Below are positions 54,402 to 64,000 of a stretch of DNA of 64,000 nucleotides, one piece after another. How positions within the stretch are numbered: position 1 is the stretch's first letter; each line of letters begins with the position of its first letter. The stretch is from Takakia lepidozioides (lineage: Eukaryota; Streptophyta; Takakiopsida; Takakiales; Takakiaceae). The position numbers and the translations under genes are program-made. Where the stretch lies: the NCBI GenBank assembly GCA_030704615.1, contig CM060734.1:23622001-23686000 (forward strand), read 5' to 3'. Below the pieces are notes generated by a model, which had not been told where the DNA came from, searched no databases, and saw only the letters and a program-made list of their open reading frames with translations.

Positions 54402-55418
54402 TGTTAGAGGCTGCTTGGGACTTAAACGCTTTTACGGGTTCTGTGGGGTACCTTTAATTTTTGCGCAGATTGAGACCAACAGGATCCTTAGGGGTAGCAG
54501 TAGCAGGCTTTAGGGGGGTTACACAGCCCGACACAGCTCCACACAGCCCGTCACAGCCAGTCACAGTTTCGCACAACTTCACACAGCCCGACACAGCTTC
54601 GCACAGCTTTACACAGCCAGTCACAGCCCGACACAGCCCGACATAGCTTCGCACAGCTTTACACAGCCAGTCACAGCCCGACACAGCTTTGCACATCGTC
54701 GCACAGCCCGACACAGCCAGTCACAGCCCGACACAGCTTTACACAGCCAGTCACAGCTCGGCACAGCTTGACATAGCCTGTCACAATACATGGGGAACAG
54801 TTATCATTGACAGGGAACGACGGTGAGGGAACGACATCTGTAGAGGGAACGTGTTACTTCAGGGGTGACGGTTAATTAGTTAGGTGGTTAGAACAACTTG
54901 CGGGTAGATTAAGAGAGCGGCAACGGGAAGAGGATCACTTCATGGGGAGCGCTTCTGGGTCATGCATGAGAGGAGATCAGGCGGAGAGCAAGAACGAGAG
55001 CATGGAGAAGGAGGAAAGATGAACAGTAGATGCTTGTTACATGCAAAGCTGTAGTGATACTGTAGGGCATATTAGAGTCACCATGGCATTGGCCTGATAC
55101 CTGATAAATCATAATCTGATACTTATTCGATACAATCACACTGTGTAGAGAGACATGAGTGAAGCTGTGGAATGAATGCATGATTAACTGGAACTTAGTA
55201 GATACTAAATCAATCTGATGCTTTAGTATACATGGTAAGGTAAATTGAAAACATGAAGGCAAGAAGGAATACAAATAAGAAGCACAACCATGATTCAGTA
55301 GCTGCAGGTCATGACTGATTGTTCTGAGCGGGCTGAGTGCTTAGAGATATCCAACTCTTCTATCTTGGAGTTTCCACCTCGGATAGCGAAGGGATGGGTG
55401 AGTAAAAGCCACTCGACA
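54402..55418 (+). repeat. 3' LTR of Ty3 element 3
   Basis: A 1,017-bp LTR from TGTTAGAGG to CTCGACA. The CACAG-repeat block at 54525-54785 is longer than in element 1. The LTR abuts Ty3 element 4, into which element 3 or its neighbour inserted. Confidence 0.88.
54525..54785 (+). repeat. CACAG-type tandem repeats in LTR, element 3
   Basis: About 20 irregular units of CACAGCCCGACACAGCTT type. Expansion here relative to element 1 accounts for most of the difference in LTR length. Confidence 0.8.
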
Positions 55419-57605
55419 ATCTTTCAGCTGCATGTAATAGTGACATCTGAATAGCTTTGGCGGGTGTGCTCCATGGCAGCCAGTCCCCTTTAATGTCTTT
55501 ATCGCAAGGAAAATGTTCCTGCCCTGAACGATGTGATCCATCACTGCCTGAAGAATAAAATGTCTTGGTGGAACACTCACCCCTCATGTGGCCTCCAGCT
55601 GGGCATCCTGATGAGGAGGTCACCTGAATCCTTCATGTTGTCTCTTCACTTGTAGAGTGTTGGAGGGATGGTGTTTCTTCAGAGCTGCCCTCTTCATTGT
55701 TTGATTGTTCTTCCTCAAGTACACAGGCTGGCTGCACCTTGACTAGCTCCTGATCTCGAGCATGAGCTCCTCGTGTAACCACATGGATGGTGGGACAGGA
55801 GAACACCAGATCTGCCCCTTTCTTGTTGCTGATTGCAGGAACATCCTTCCTTCCTGCACCCACATCCTTCCAAATACCTTCCCCTACCAGATTGATAGAG
55901 GCTGATTGGTTAATGCCCCTTCCTTGGGTGTTGGCTGCAAAAGTCACCTTCTTTCCTTCCCTATCTGGCATCACACCTGGTTTTAGTTCTCCTCTCAATA
56001 TACCATGAGCCTTGGTCAACACACCACCTGTGGAAGATCTATCTATTCCAAGGACGAACTCAAATGAAAAGTCACCAAGCAAGTCTATGCCAATGTGGTG
56101 TTCTGAGTACAGCCACCAATATGGGTCCAGATCTGTTTCTAAGGAAAAATGACTTCCCAACAGTGTCTCCTTGAAATGCCAAAGACCCCATACACATGCA
56201 TAGTACTCTTCTCTCTTGCAAATCATTTCCCCTCTCTCACTGCTATACCCTACTTGCCTATGAGCCTCTTCTCTCAACTCTTCTTTACCCTCTTTATATT
56301 GAAATAGAGAAGCATTGATGGCACCCCTGTCCCACTCTAGTTTAAGAAGATAGGCTCCATCCCTCTTTCTCCCCTCCCTTTTTTGACTGTATAGAGAAGT
56401 AGAGTATACCTCGAGCTCCTCGGTTTCCTCCGCTGGTCCCACTGGATACCTGCTTAGCGCATCTACGTTAGCATGCCTAGCACCCGCCCTATGAACAATC
56501 TTAAACTCAAAATCTTGTAACATCATGATCCATCTACCCCTGCGTCCATATGCGTCACTTACCGTTGCCAACCACTCCAGTGGTTTGTGATCAGTTTTGA
56601 TTATAAAAAGGGTTCCATATAGGTACTGCCTAAAGTGTAATACTCCCCACACCAAGGCATAGCATTCACCCTCCATAGGGTGATACTTACGCTGAGCATC
56701 AAATAGTACCTTACTAGCATATGCAATGACCCTCTCCTTTTTATACTCCTTCTGTGACAATACTGCCCCCACCCCTTTGATGGACCAGTCAACATCCAAG
56801 ACGAAAGGCCTTGAGAAATTTGGCCTGGCCAGAATGGGTGCAGTCACCAGCTTCACCTGTAGGGCAAAAAAGGCGTTTTGTGCCTCTGCACTCCAGCTAA
56901 ACTTCACATCCTTCTTAGTTAGAGTGAACAAAGGCACTGCCACTCCAGCATATCCCTTGACATAGGGCCTATAGTACCCTGTCATCCCCAAATAACTTTT
57001 GACAGCAGTGTAGTTCTTGGGCAAGGGAAACCTTTCAATTGCAGCTATCTTATCTGGATCAGGCCAAGTTCCTTCTTCAGAGACCACATGCCCAAGGAAC
57101 ACCAACTGCAAGTTGGCAAAGTAACACTTGTCCGGATTGAGCCTAAGATTGGCCCTTCTAAGCTTCTTCAACACTCTCTTTATGTGCCCCATGTGATCTC
57201 CCAGTCCTTGCTATGGATGTTGACATCATCTACAAAGACCTTAGCACAATCTTTAATCTCTTCTTTAAGCACCCTGTTCATTGCCCTCTGAGAAGTAGCA
57301 GTGGCATTTTTTAGCCCAAATGGCATGACTAGCCATTCATACAATCCTTTCTTTGTAATCATTGCTGTTTTGCTTATGTCTTGGTCATCCATTTTGATCT
57401 GCCAAAAACCAGATTGTAGATCCAGTGCAGAAAACCACTTGGCTTTCCCCAACTGGTTCCAAACATCCTGAATCAATGGCATAGGGTAAGAGTCCCTCCT
57501 AGTCAAGCGGTTCACTGGCCTAAAATCACCACAAAAACGCTTGGATCCATCCTTCTTGGGTGGAAGGGTAACTGGACATGACCATTCTGAACTACTTTCC
57601 CTCAG
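55419..57605 (-). pseudogene. Ty3/gypsy element 4: RT and RNase H region, other lineage
   Basis: Minus-strand Pol, clearly unlike elements 1-3. From 57605 down: RT with LPPKKDGSKRFCGDFRPVN, FSALDLQSGFWQI and the FVDD box (57515-57180), then a one-base frameshift near 57190 and a 519-codon frame 57192-55633. That frame has the RT thumb (GHVVSEEGTWPDPDKIAAI), RNase H (YHPMEGECYALVWGVLHF, TDHKPLEWL, HANVDALSRYP) and a tail. In the tail, REEYYACVWGLWHFKETLLG and SLETDLDPYWWL look like a second, decayed copy of the RNase H segment. Element B cuts the 5' side at 57605. No integrase or LTR is present. Bases 55419-55632 are noncoding 3' sequence. Confidence 0.8.
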
Positions 57606-57672
57606 AGGTTTACTATTTCATGAGCGCATGAGCCCATGAGCCCATGAGCCTATGAGCTCATGAGCGGACATC
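57606..57672 (+). repeat. Terminal inverted repeat and CATGAGC repeats of element B
   Basis: The first 20 bases (AGGTTTACTATTTC ...) equal the inverted end of element A. They are followed by six CATGAGC-type units spaced 8-10 bp apart. Confidence 0.75.
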
Positions 57673-58394
57673 CGCGGAATTGGAATTTTCCTGCCTTTAT
57701 TGACGGCGTTATGTCCTCTTACCTCGGTAATAGGGTCTGTTTCTCCTGGTCCAGGATGCGGAATGAGGTATTTCGGCGCCATTATTCCCAAGAGCAGTGT
57801 GCTAAAATGGTGTTTTGAAGACATCCACCGGGGTATTTCGGCACCGAAATTACCTCTTAAAATGTGATATAGTGCGGTATTTAATGGCGCAGAACGGGCT
57901 ATTTGGGCGCCGAAATACCCAAGTGGAATGTGCTGAAGTGCCTTGTGCTGAAGGCTTCCATCGCGATATTTTGGTACAGTAATTCATCCGTGGAATTTTT
58001 GAGGCCCATATAACGAAGGCGCGCATTGGACTATTTCGGCGCCAAATTTCCCAATAGGAATGTTAGAAACGGCAGGGTTTTCATGGCTTCAAGTTCTCGG
58101 CTCGATGGTGTGCATAAATTACTTGTAGGGTTTCTTCAATGAAGTTTGCGTCTCTTCTGCTTTTATTATACATTTTGGTTGGCGGAAGAAATGTAGGGAA
58201 TCGGACAAGCAGTCTGAACACAATGATTTTTCAAATCGTCAATATTTTCATTAAGTGTTTCAGAACTGTACAACAAAAGGATCCAAATGAGACTTTGCTA
58301 TGGTGAGGATCCGCTATCACTTCACTGTCCGATGCAAATCCCCGGCCTCATGCAGGATGGCTGCCTTCCACCTGCCTCCGACCTGCAACTGCCG
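57673..58394. other. Subterminal region of element B with GGCGCC palindromes
   Basis: No gene. Four palindromes of the type TATTTCGGCGCCGAAATA lie at about 57763, 57832, 57900 and 58030, roughly 65-130 bp apart, each followed by a short G/A-rich spacer with GGAATGTG. They share the core but not the arms of the main array at 60590. The 58090-58390 part is AT-rich and unassigned and may be the 3' flank of the minus-strand gene. Confidence 0.6.
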
Positions 58395-59963
58395 CTAACC
58401 GCTATTCCTGAGACCCTCCCTCAAAATACCATCCTCAACCAGCCGGAAAACATTCCCCTCGCTCTCGGACGCGGATTCTATTACGAACTTCCCTACTCTG
58501 CCTTTCACAATTCTATGTTTGGCCTCACGCCTCATTATAATTCTCTGCTCATTCCCGTATGTCAATTGCTCTAACCGAGTAGGCCTATCCTCCCTGCTGA
58601 TGGCTTCTCTGGCATCCGTGTCTGCATAGGCTGGTAGAAAAAAAGGCTTTTGGGGACTCGCGAGAAACGATTTTCTGGCAAAGAATGGCCGATGCGATTC
58701 TGTCTCTTCCTCTGCAACAGGGTCCGATTCGGGCAAGTCTCCCAGCTTCTCCTCGTCGGACGACTCTGCAAGGCTAGTGTACGCACAAACATAGAATGAA
58801 GTACATTAGAGAATTCAAACAGGGAATCATCGGCAGGTTGCATGGTCCCTACAACCGAAACCAATACACTTACTATGGTGCAACTCACTCGAAGACAGGC
58901 ATTGGGGGAAGCGGCTTCGGGCGCCCCTGCATCGAACGAATTTCCTGGACTTCCTCCTCTTCATCTTCCTCCTCCCCTTCCACGTCATCTTCTGCGTTTT
59001 TGGGATCCTCAGTCGGAGGCAAACGCTGAAGGCCCGCCAAATTGTAATCGTACAAGGCCGTATCCCCCTCAAATGAGAACACAAATCGGTTCGACATCCT
59101 TCCCGCCCACATACAGGCACCTGCAAATTCATACGACACAACCACAACCAAAACTCAAGAATGAGTCGCTTCCTCGCACAAGCAAACATACACAAATGGA
59201 AATGGTGTCAATTTTGGTGCCGCATTCAATTAACGTTCTCACCTGTATTTGCAGTGATGTCGAGGACCCTGCCTTCAACATCCGTACATGTTTCCATGAG
59301 CGTCTGGGATGAATGCATGACTCCTGGTCCTGCCATACCTCCATGGCTTGCCCGACAAATCACAAAGAATGTCCTTCTCTCCCACATGGTTGAACAGGAC
59401 GTTATACTCCAGTGGATCAACTATGGAATCAACAAGTCTTCCTGTTTCACGTAATTTGAATTTCTAATGTTTCTTCACGAAGCAAAATGCCTGAAAGATA
59501 AGAGTCTGCAGAGAAGGAAATGTCCTGGAGGTTTTGCTCCTCCGCAAGCTCCAGCAGGTTCTGATCGTCGCCAAGTCGTACCACGTTGTCGTCCTCTCCT
59601 TCTGTCAGCTCAATGGGCCGCCCTTCTGCAGATCCAACTCCCACATCTCCAGCGGCCTCCACCGCATCCGTGTTTTTTTGAAATTGACTGCAAACCCAAA
59701 TATCTCTGCTTCCAGTCTCCCTAGGGGTTTTACTAGTAAGCCATGGGCTCCTTCTGCTTCCTCGACTTCCGAACTCTAGGTGGGCTTTTCTGAGGCGATA
59801 TCTGAGGTGTTGAATGAGGACTCGCCTGCCTCGATGCACTTCCACCTTGCGAGCGCAGCACCCGGGCAGGAGTATCCAAAGTTGACTGTGTTGCTTCGCC
59901 CCCCTGCGATCCCTCCCCAGCTCCCATGTCAAACAAACAGGAAAACATGAGACACTGCACGCA
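58395..59963 (-). pseudogene. DNA methyltransferase-like gene of element B, multi-exon
   Basis: Supported exons on the minus strand: about 59963-59733 (starts MFSCLFDMGAGEGSQ, disordered, basic end), 59687-59460 (acidic, LLELAEEQNL), 59441-59243 and 59120-58889 (joined by CAG/GTGAGA and TTTGCAG with phase kept), and 58773-58395 (GTGAGT donor, CACTAG acceptor). The third and fourth exons together give VLDITANTG then ACMWAGRMSNRFVFSFEGD, which fits motif I of an S-adenosylmethionine methyltransferase followed by the GRxFxxxE acidic loop. A preceding NHVGEKDILCDLSGKPW segment sits where beta-class enzymes place catalytic motif IV, though no canonical DPPY/W is seen. One-base shifts near 59455 and 59265 and an unclear first donor suggest decay. 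Called methyltransferase-like, not proven. Confidence 0.5.
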
Positions 59964-60589
59964 AAAAAAAAAGGTGTAAAAGGAATATTGCGTATGGAGT
60001 GCTTCACATCCGCAAAGCACGAATCTCTCACTGGTGGGCGATCCGAGTCTCCGGATAACGAGGTCTACATTTCATGCATGAGACGGAGCTTAAGTCGTGT
60101 CGTCGGCGGCTTCCCAAAATCCCGCGTCCTCCTTCTCTTTGCCGGAGTCACCTGACCTTCCACAAACTCTATGCTACCACTATGCCGCATAAGGAGAGGA
60201 AACGCAGGAGAATGTCACTGCAGAAGGGCAAGGAGCGAGAGAGCGAAGCGGTGGAACATGCAACTCTACACGAGCAGATGTGTAAGCAGCCACGTCTCCC
60301 GAAACGTTGCCACCGTCCACCACTTTCTGCCGTATGGGTGATGAAGAGATTGTGACCCCTGACACGTTCGCACGGATGAAGTCGACTGGAACACGACGCG
60401 TGCCAGTTCCAGCCACCAGTACAAGATGGTTTATCCGAATTGCGGCACCGAAATACCTTCCGTTCACCGGATGCTGTTCCCGGAGCAGCCGACATTGAAT
60501 GAAATATCCGCACATCATGAAACCCCACCACCATGAAAATCCCCTGCCTATGACATTCAACAGTCAGGTCGGTACGTTTCATCAGCGGA
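59964..60589. other. Region between methyltransferase-like gene and array
   Basis: Short frames on both strands. On the plus strand 60074-60355 encodes 93 residues with a basic HKERKRRR cluster, no domain and no support from element A. A palindrome-like ATTGCGGCACCGAAATACC lies at about 60440. Probably the 5' region of the minus-strand gene. Confidence 0.3.
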
Positions 60590-62550
60590 CGGATGAATTT
60601 CGGCGCCAAAATTCATCCTATTCAAGTGCTTTCGTACACAAACTTACAAATTTCGGCGCCGCAATTCATCGCTTCCCAAGTCCTCATTCGTCATGAGCAA
60701 ACCTGTCAGTGGGATATCGGAGCCGGAATTAATTCCGGAACAGTGGAAACGGCTGCACTTGGGCACATTTCATCCATATTTCGGCGCCGAAATTCATCTG
60801 AAGTATTTTTTTTTTTCCTTTGCGACAGATGAACTCGGCGCCGAATCTCATCCAAGTCCTCTTCTAATTTCCTTCGCGAGCAATGAATTTCGCGCCGAAA
60901 TTCATCCAGAGTGCGCCCGAATTTATTTTTTCTCCGCGAGCAATGAATTTCGGCGCCGAAATTCATCCGAAGTCCTCCCGAATTTTTTTTTTCTTCGGAG
61001 CAATGATTTCGGCGCCGAAATTCATCCGAAGTCCTCCCGGAATTTTTTTTTCTTCGGGAGCAATGAATTTCGGCCCGAAATTCATCCGAAGTCTCTCCGA
61101 TTTATTTATTTTTCTTCGCGAGCAATGAATTTCGGCGCCGAAATTCATCCGAAGTCCTCCCGATTTATTTATTTTCTTTGCGAGCAATGAATTTCGGCGC
61201 CGAAATTCAACCGACTCCATCCCTCCAAATTCTTTCAAGGTTTGAGCGCCGGATTTCGGCGCCGAAATTCATCCAATGCCCTCCCTCCAATATTTATTTT
61301 TCTTTGAAAAGGATGAATTTCGGCGCCGATTCATCCTTACTGTCCGCAATGAGTAATCTAATATTACATTTTCTATGCGACGGATGAATTTCGGCGCCGA
61401 AATTCGTCCAAACCCGACAATTACTATTTGCTTCTGGATGATATAAATTCCGTAATCGTTGGAAATACCCCGTTCCGACGAAGATAAAGGAATATTCTGC
61501 ATTTAATGGAGAAATCGGCATATTGAACCATTCTGTCAAATTAATTGTATTTTAGCCGTTTTTCATTTGAAACCGACAGTATCCATTAAGTGGTCTTTTT
61601 CGCACGAACGTGCCGCACATAAAGTATAATTTCGGCGCCGAAATTATAGTTAAATGTCCAGAAATGGCAAGTCCAACAGGCATGGACAGCATCCGTCAGG
61701 GGCAATGATGGCGGCAAAGCATAGCATGGTGCCGATTTAGTCTTCGCTCTGGATGAATTTCGGCGCCGAAATTCATCCGTCGCAAGAAAATGTAATATTA
61801 GAGTTACTCATTGCGGACAGTAAATATGAATTTCGGCGCCGAAATTCATCCTTTTCAAAGAAAAATAAATATTGGAGGGAGGGCATTGGATGAATTTCGG
61901 CGCCGAAATCCGGCGCTCAAACCCTGAAAAAAAATTTGGAGGGAGGACTCGGTTGAATTTCGGCGCCGAAATTCATTGCTCGCAAAGAAAAAAAAAATGA
62001 ATTTCGGGAGGACTTCGGATGAATTTCGGCGCCGAAATTCATTGCTCGCGAAGAAAAATAATAATCGGGAGGACTTCGGATGAATTTCGGCGCCGAAGTT
62101 CATCTGTCGCAAAGAAAAAAAAAAAAAAAAAAAAACTTCAGATGAATTTCGGCACCGAAATCCATCCGCAGGGCAGCAGAATTAGGGTCGGAAAAGGAGA
62201 TGAAGAATGAATTTCGGCGCCGAAATACATCCATTCTGCCGATTCAGGATTACTGTCATTCCGATGTCGGCAGCGATATCCGGACACGTGGTGAATCACG
62301 ACTGTAATCAGGAACACATTCATCTGTATTTTGGCATCCAAATTCAACCCTCATGTGCAGAAACAATTTGATGAAGAAGATGTTCATCCGAATTTCGGCA
62401 CTGAAATCCATCCGTTGGATGCTTGGTCAGTTTCATGAGGTGAACAAATTACTATTTCTGTCGCCGGAATTCATCCCCTGGCTTCCAAAGTTGTTACATG
62501 ACAGAGATGTTCATCCAGATTTCGGTGCCGAAATTCATGGGAAGGCCTGA
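60590..62550. repeat. Mirrored array of about 25 GGCGCC palindromes
   Basis: Units of about 26 bp, consensus ATGAATTTCGGCGCCGAAATTCAT, are spaced about 60 bp apart. The spacers of the left half (60830-61410, with GAAGTCCTCCCGA and T-runs) reappear as reverse complements in the right half (61745-62130, TCGGGAGGACTTC and A-runs). The spacers near 61330-61380 also match 61780-61830 inverted. The whole is therefore one large imperfect inverted repeat of small palindromes with an unpaired centre at about 61411-61744. Reading frames through it are repeat artefacts. Confidence 0.9.
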
Positions 62551-62837
62551 TTTATTGTAGCCCAAGTGGTTGTACATTACAATTCAGGCACCAAATATCC
62601 GATGTGAACTTGCTGTTGTCGTCCGTTTTTGTAACGTACGTTACATACCTTCATCTTTACGTGCACTGATCACCCATCCTGTTGGATACGGAATCCTCCA
62701 GAAAATCATTTGTGTTATTAGGTAGGACACACTCTTCTCACTGCAGGACTTCGCTGCGGAGTGTACCGAGAGGTCCTGTCTTCAACATGGACTCCCGTGT
62801 TTGGGTAAACGTGTACTTCCATCCTGATTCTCTGAAA
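62551..62837. other. Leader of SWIM gene, element B
   Basis: No gene identified. It holds ACGTACGTTACA at about 62632 and probably the promoter and first exon of the SWIM gene. A frame at 62682-62921 ends just inside the SWIM exon in another phase. Confidence 0.3.
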
Positions 62838-63333
62838 GCTAAAATACGTTCCACGAAATCCAATTCCCAGTCGTCATCCTCCTCCCACGAGAAGCTCTTC
62901 GCCCCGCATACCGGTGGGTGACCCCGCAGCTTGGCCCACCCATCGGTGGGGGAAACTGAAAAGACGGCGGCCACCAACAAAGGCGAACGACACCAGGATG
63001 GCCAACGCTCTTGCAATGCCCTGCATAGTGCAAGGTTGCAGGGATGTTCCTCACCCCGGGATGGGGCGCATATTTCAGTTGTCAACAGCCGGGTCTGCTG
63101 CGCGCAGTGTCGTGTATACAATCACGGTTTCACAGTATCCAGCTTGCAACTGTGAGGACTTCCTTGTTATGGAATCAAAGAATGCAGCATACGTCCCCTG
63201 CAAACACCTTTATTACATTTTTCTGAAGCGCATGAGTTGCATATCCGCAGTGGACGTCTTCATCCATGCTCCAACACTGAGTTTCAACGAGCTGCACAAG
63301 GCCCTACGGCAGGACACTGGTCGGACTGCTTGA
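62838..63333 (+). CDS. SWIM zinc-finger protein of element B (partial 5')
   Basis: Frame open from about 62838 to TGA 63331-63333, without an early ATG, so the start must lie in an upstream exon. A proline/serine-rich part leads to WPTHRWGKLKRRRPP, then VVYTITVSQYPACNC and the SWIM finger, counted from codon 62914: C78-x-C80 ... C96-x-H98. It is paralogous to the element A protein at 8004-8684: the basic block, GR(I/V)(F/Y)Q, YTIT and CKHLYY are conserved, and the third-Cys region is shifted (YVPCKH versus YCLCKH). Such fingers bind DNA or protein. The array lies directly upstream. Confidence 0.65.
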
Positions 63334-64000
63334 CATTCCACATTCGGGAAGGAGAAAGTGGCAATTATATTACATTCATCTTCTTGCACCCTATTTTTTT
63401 TGGAGGAATTATACACTTGGTGGTGCCGCATCGCCATGGCTACATGTGAATTTTGGTGCCGCAATACATGAGAATGTGGTTTTTGGCCATGAATGGCATG
63501 CGCATGCTTTTTTATTTTGGTTGTCTACAAATGGATCCGAGTAAAGCATACATTGTGTGGAGATTAACGGGCATTGAGGCCTATTTCAGCGCCGTTTATG
63601 GTCTATGTACTGCATAGTGCTTCCTTGTTACTGCTCTTCATTCAATTTGTAGTGATTTCGCAGCCCATCCTGGCGTTTTCGTCCACCTCTATGAGAAGAC
63701 TCCAATTTGCTACAAATACATTGTTACTGTTCTGCAAATGTGATGTCTTTACAAGATTGCTAGTTCTGTGTCCCAGTGGGAAGGGTCCTACTGCACATTC
63801 CAGCATTTGCATACTGCACTTTGTGCAAACAGCAATCCATACGACAAAGGACACGTCCCAGCATACTGGCAGTGAATTGCAAAAAACCTTAACAGAAGAT
63901 TATCCAAGCATGTATATTCCCCATATGGCACAGGGAAGCTGCTTGATTTCTGAATGAAAATGTATGTGCCATGAGTGTCGGCGAGTCGAAACATGTCTAC
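63334..64000. other. Unassigned end of window inside element B
   Basis: Half-palindromes GGTGCCGCA and TTTCAGCGCCG lie at about 63423, 63455 and 63583. Frames at 63574-63957 (plus) and 63854-63642 (minus) have no recognised domain. By analogy with element A, where the transposase gene ends tail-to-tail with the SWIM gene, a minus-strand gene end could be expected here, but I cannot align it. Confidence 0.3.

Larger units (their letters stand above)
45749..55418 (+). mobile_element. Ty3/gypsy LTR retrotransposon 3, internally deleted
   Basis: Close relative of element 1 with a 5' LTR remnant (76 bp), primer site, ORF0, gag, integrase, Pol extension, ORF3, polypurine tract and complete 3' LTR. 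Protease, RT and RNase H are missing: at about 48546 the sequence jumps from the point equal to 12380 of element 1 to that equal to 15018, a deletion of about 2,637 bp. It could move only with help from another copy. Confidence 0.9.
57606..64000 (+). mobile_element. Large DNA transposon B, left-hand part
   Basis: Starts with a 20-bp terminus identical to that of element A (inverted), inserted in the RT gene of Ty3 element 4. Contents: CATGAGC repeats, a group of GGCGCC-centred palindromes, a methyltransferase-like gene (minus), a large mirrored palindrome array and a SWIM gene (plus). The right end and any transposase gene lie beyond the window. The gene order is not the same as in A, so the two are related but not copies. 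Confidence 0.65.

Noticed and set aside
60693-61238. Open frames across array B (MNFGAEIHP-type peptides)
   Set aside because: They are repeat artefacts on both strands, with no start context or domain.

Overview
The window looks like nuclear DNA of a land plant with a large, repeat-filled genome. A seed-free plant such as a fern is my best guess. The reasons are Ty3/gypsy elements of the non-chromoviral plant type, a decayed pentatricopeptide (PPR) reading frame, short spliceosomal introns with GT-AG ends, and no bacterial gene organisation. The species cannot be read from the sequence. I see no ordinary host gene, rRNA or tRNA; almost everything is transposable elements at various stages of decay.

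Layout. (1) 1-9206: the right-hand part of a large DNA transposon (element A). It holds a ParB/sulfiredoxin-fold gene (minus), an array of about 28 palindromes, a MULE-like DDE transposase gene (plus, broken), a SWIM zinc-finger gene (minus) and a terminus made of CATGAGC repeats. (2) 9207-21772: Ty3/gypsy element 1, its 5' LTR cut by element A, with an intact 861-codon RT-RNase H-integrase frame and a long extra ORF downstream. (3) 21773-26838: noncoding repeat family F in inverted copies around a LINE fragment, then an LTR fragment with an antisense coiled-coil/PPR frame. (4) 26839-33171: Ty3 element 2, missing its 3' end. (5) 33172-42933: an orphan end like that of element A, then repeat family F, including a foldback of about 3 kb arms centred near 38.86 kb. 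(6) 42934-45748: a 2.5-kb LTR of a second retrotransposon family. (7) 45749-55418: Ty3 element 3, a close relative of element 1 that has lost protease, RT and RNase H by a 2.64-kb deletion. (8) 55419-57605: Ty3 element 4 (minus, another lineage). (9) 57606-64000: the left-hand part of a second large DNA transposon (element B), with the same 20-bp terminus as A, a DNA-methyltransferase-like gene, a mirrored array of about 25 palindromes and a SWIM gene paralogous to that of A.

How it fits together. A and B appear to be two members of one undescribed family of large cut-and-paste elements: a DDE transposase, a small SWIM protein, ParB-like and methyltransferase-like genes, and family-specific palindromes with a GGCGCC-type core. 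The ParB plus methyltransferase content is more phage-like than transposon-like and is the part most worth following up. Elements 1-3 are one retrotransposon family caught in autonomous, truncated and deletion-derivative states; comparing 1 and 3 shows that many stops arose by CAG-to-TAG change.
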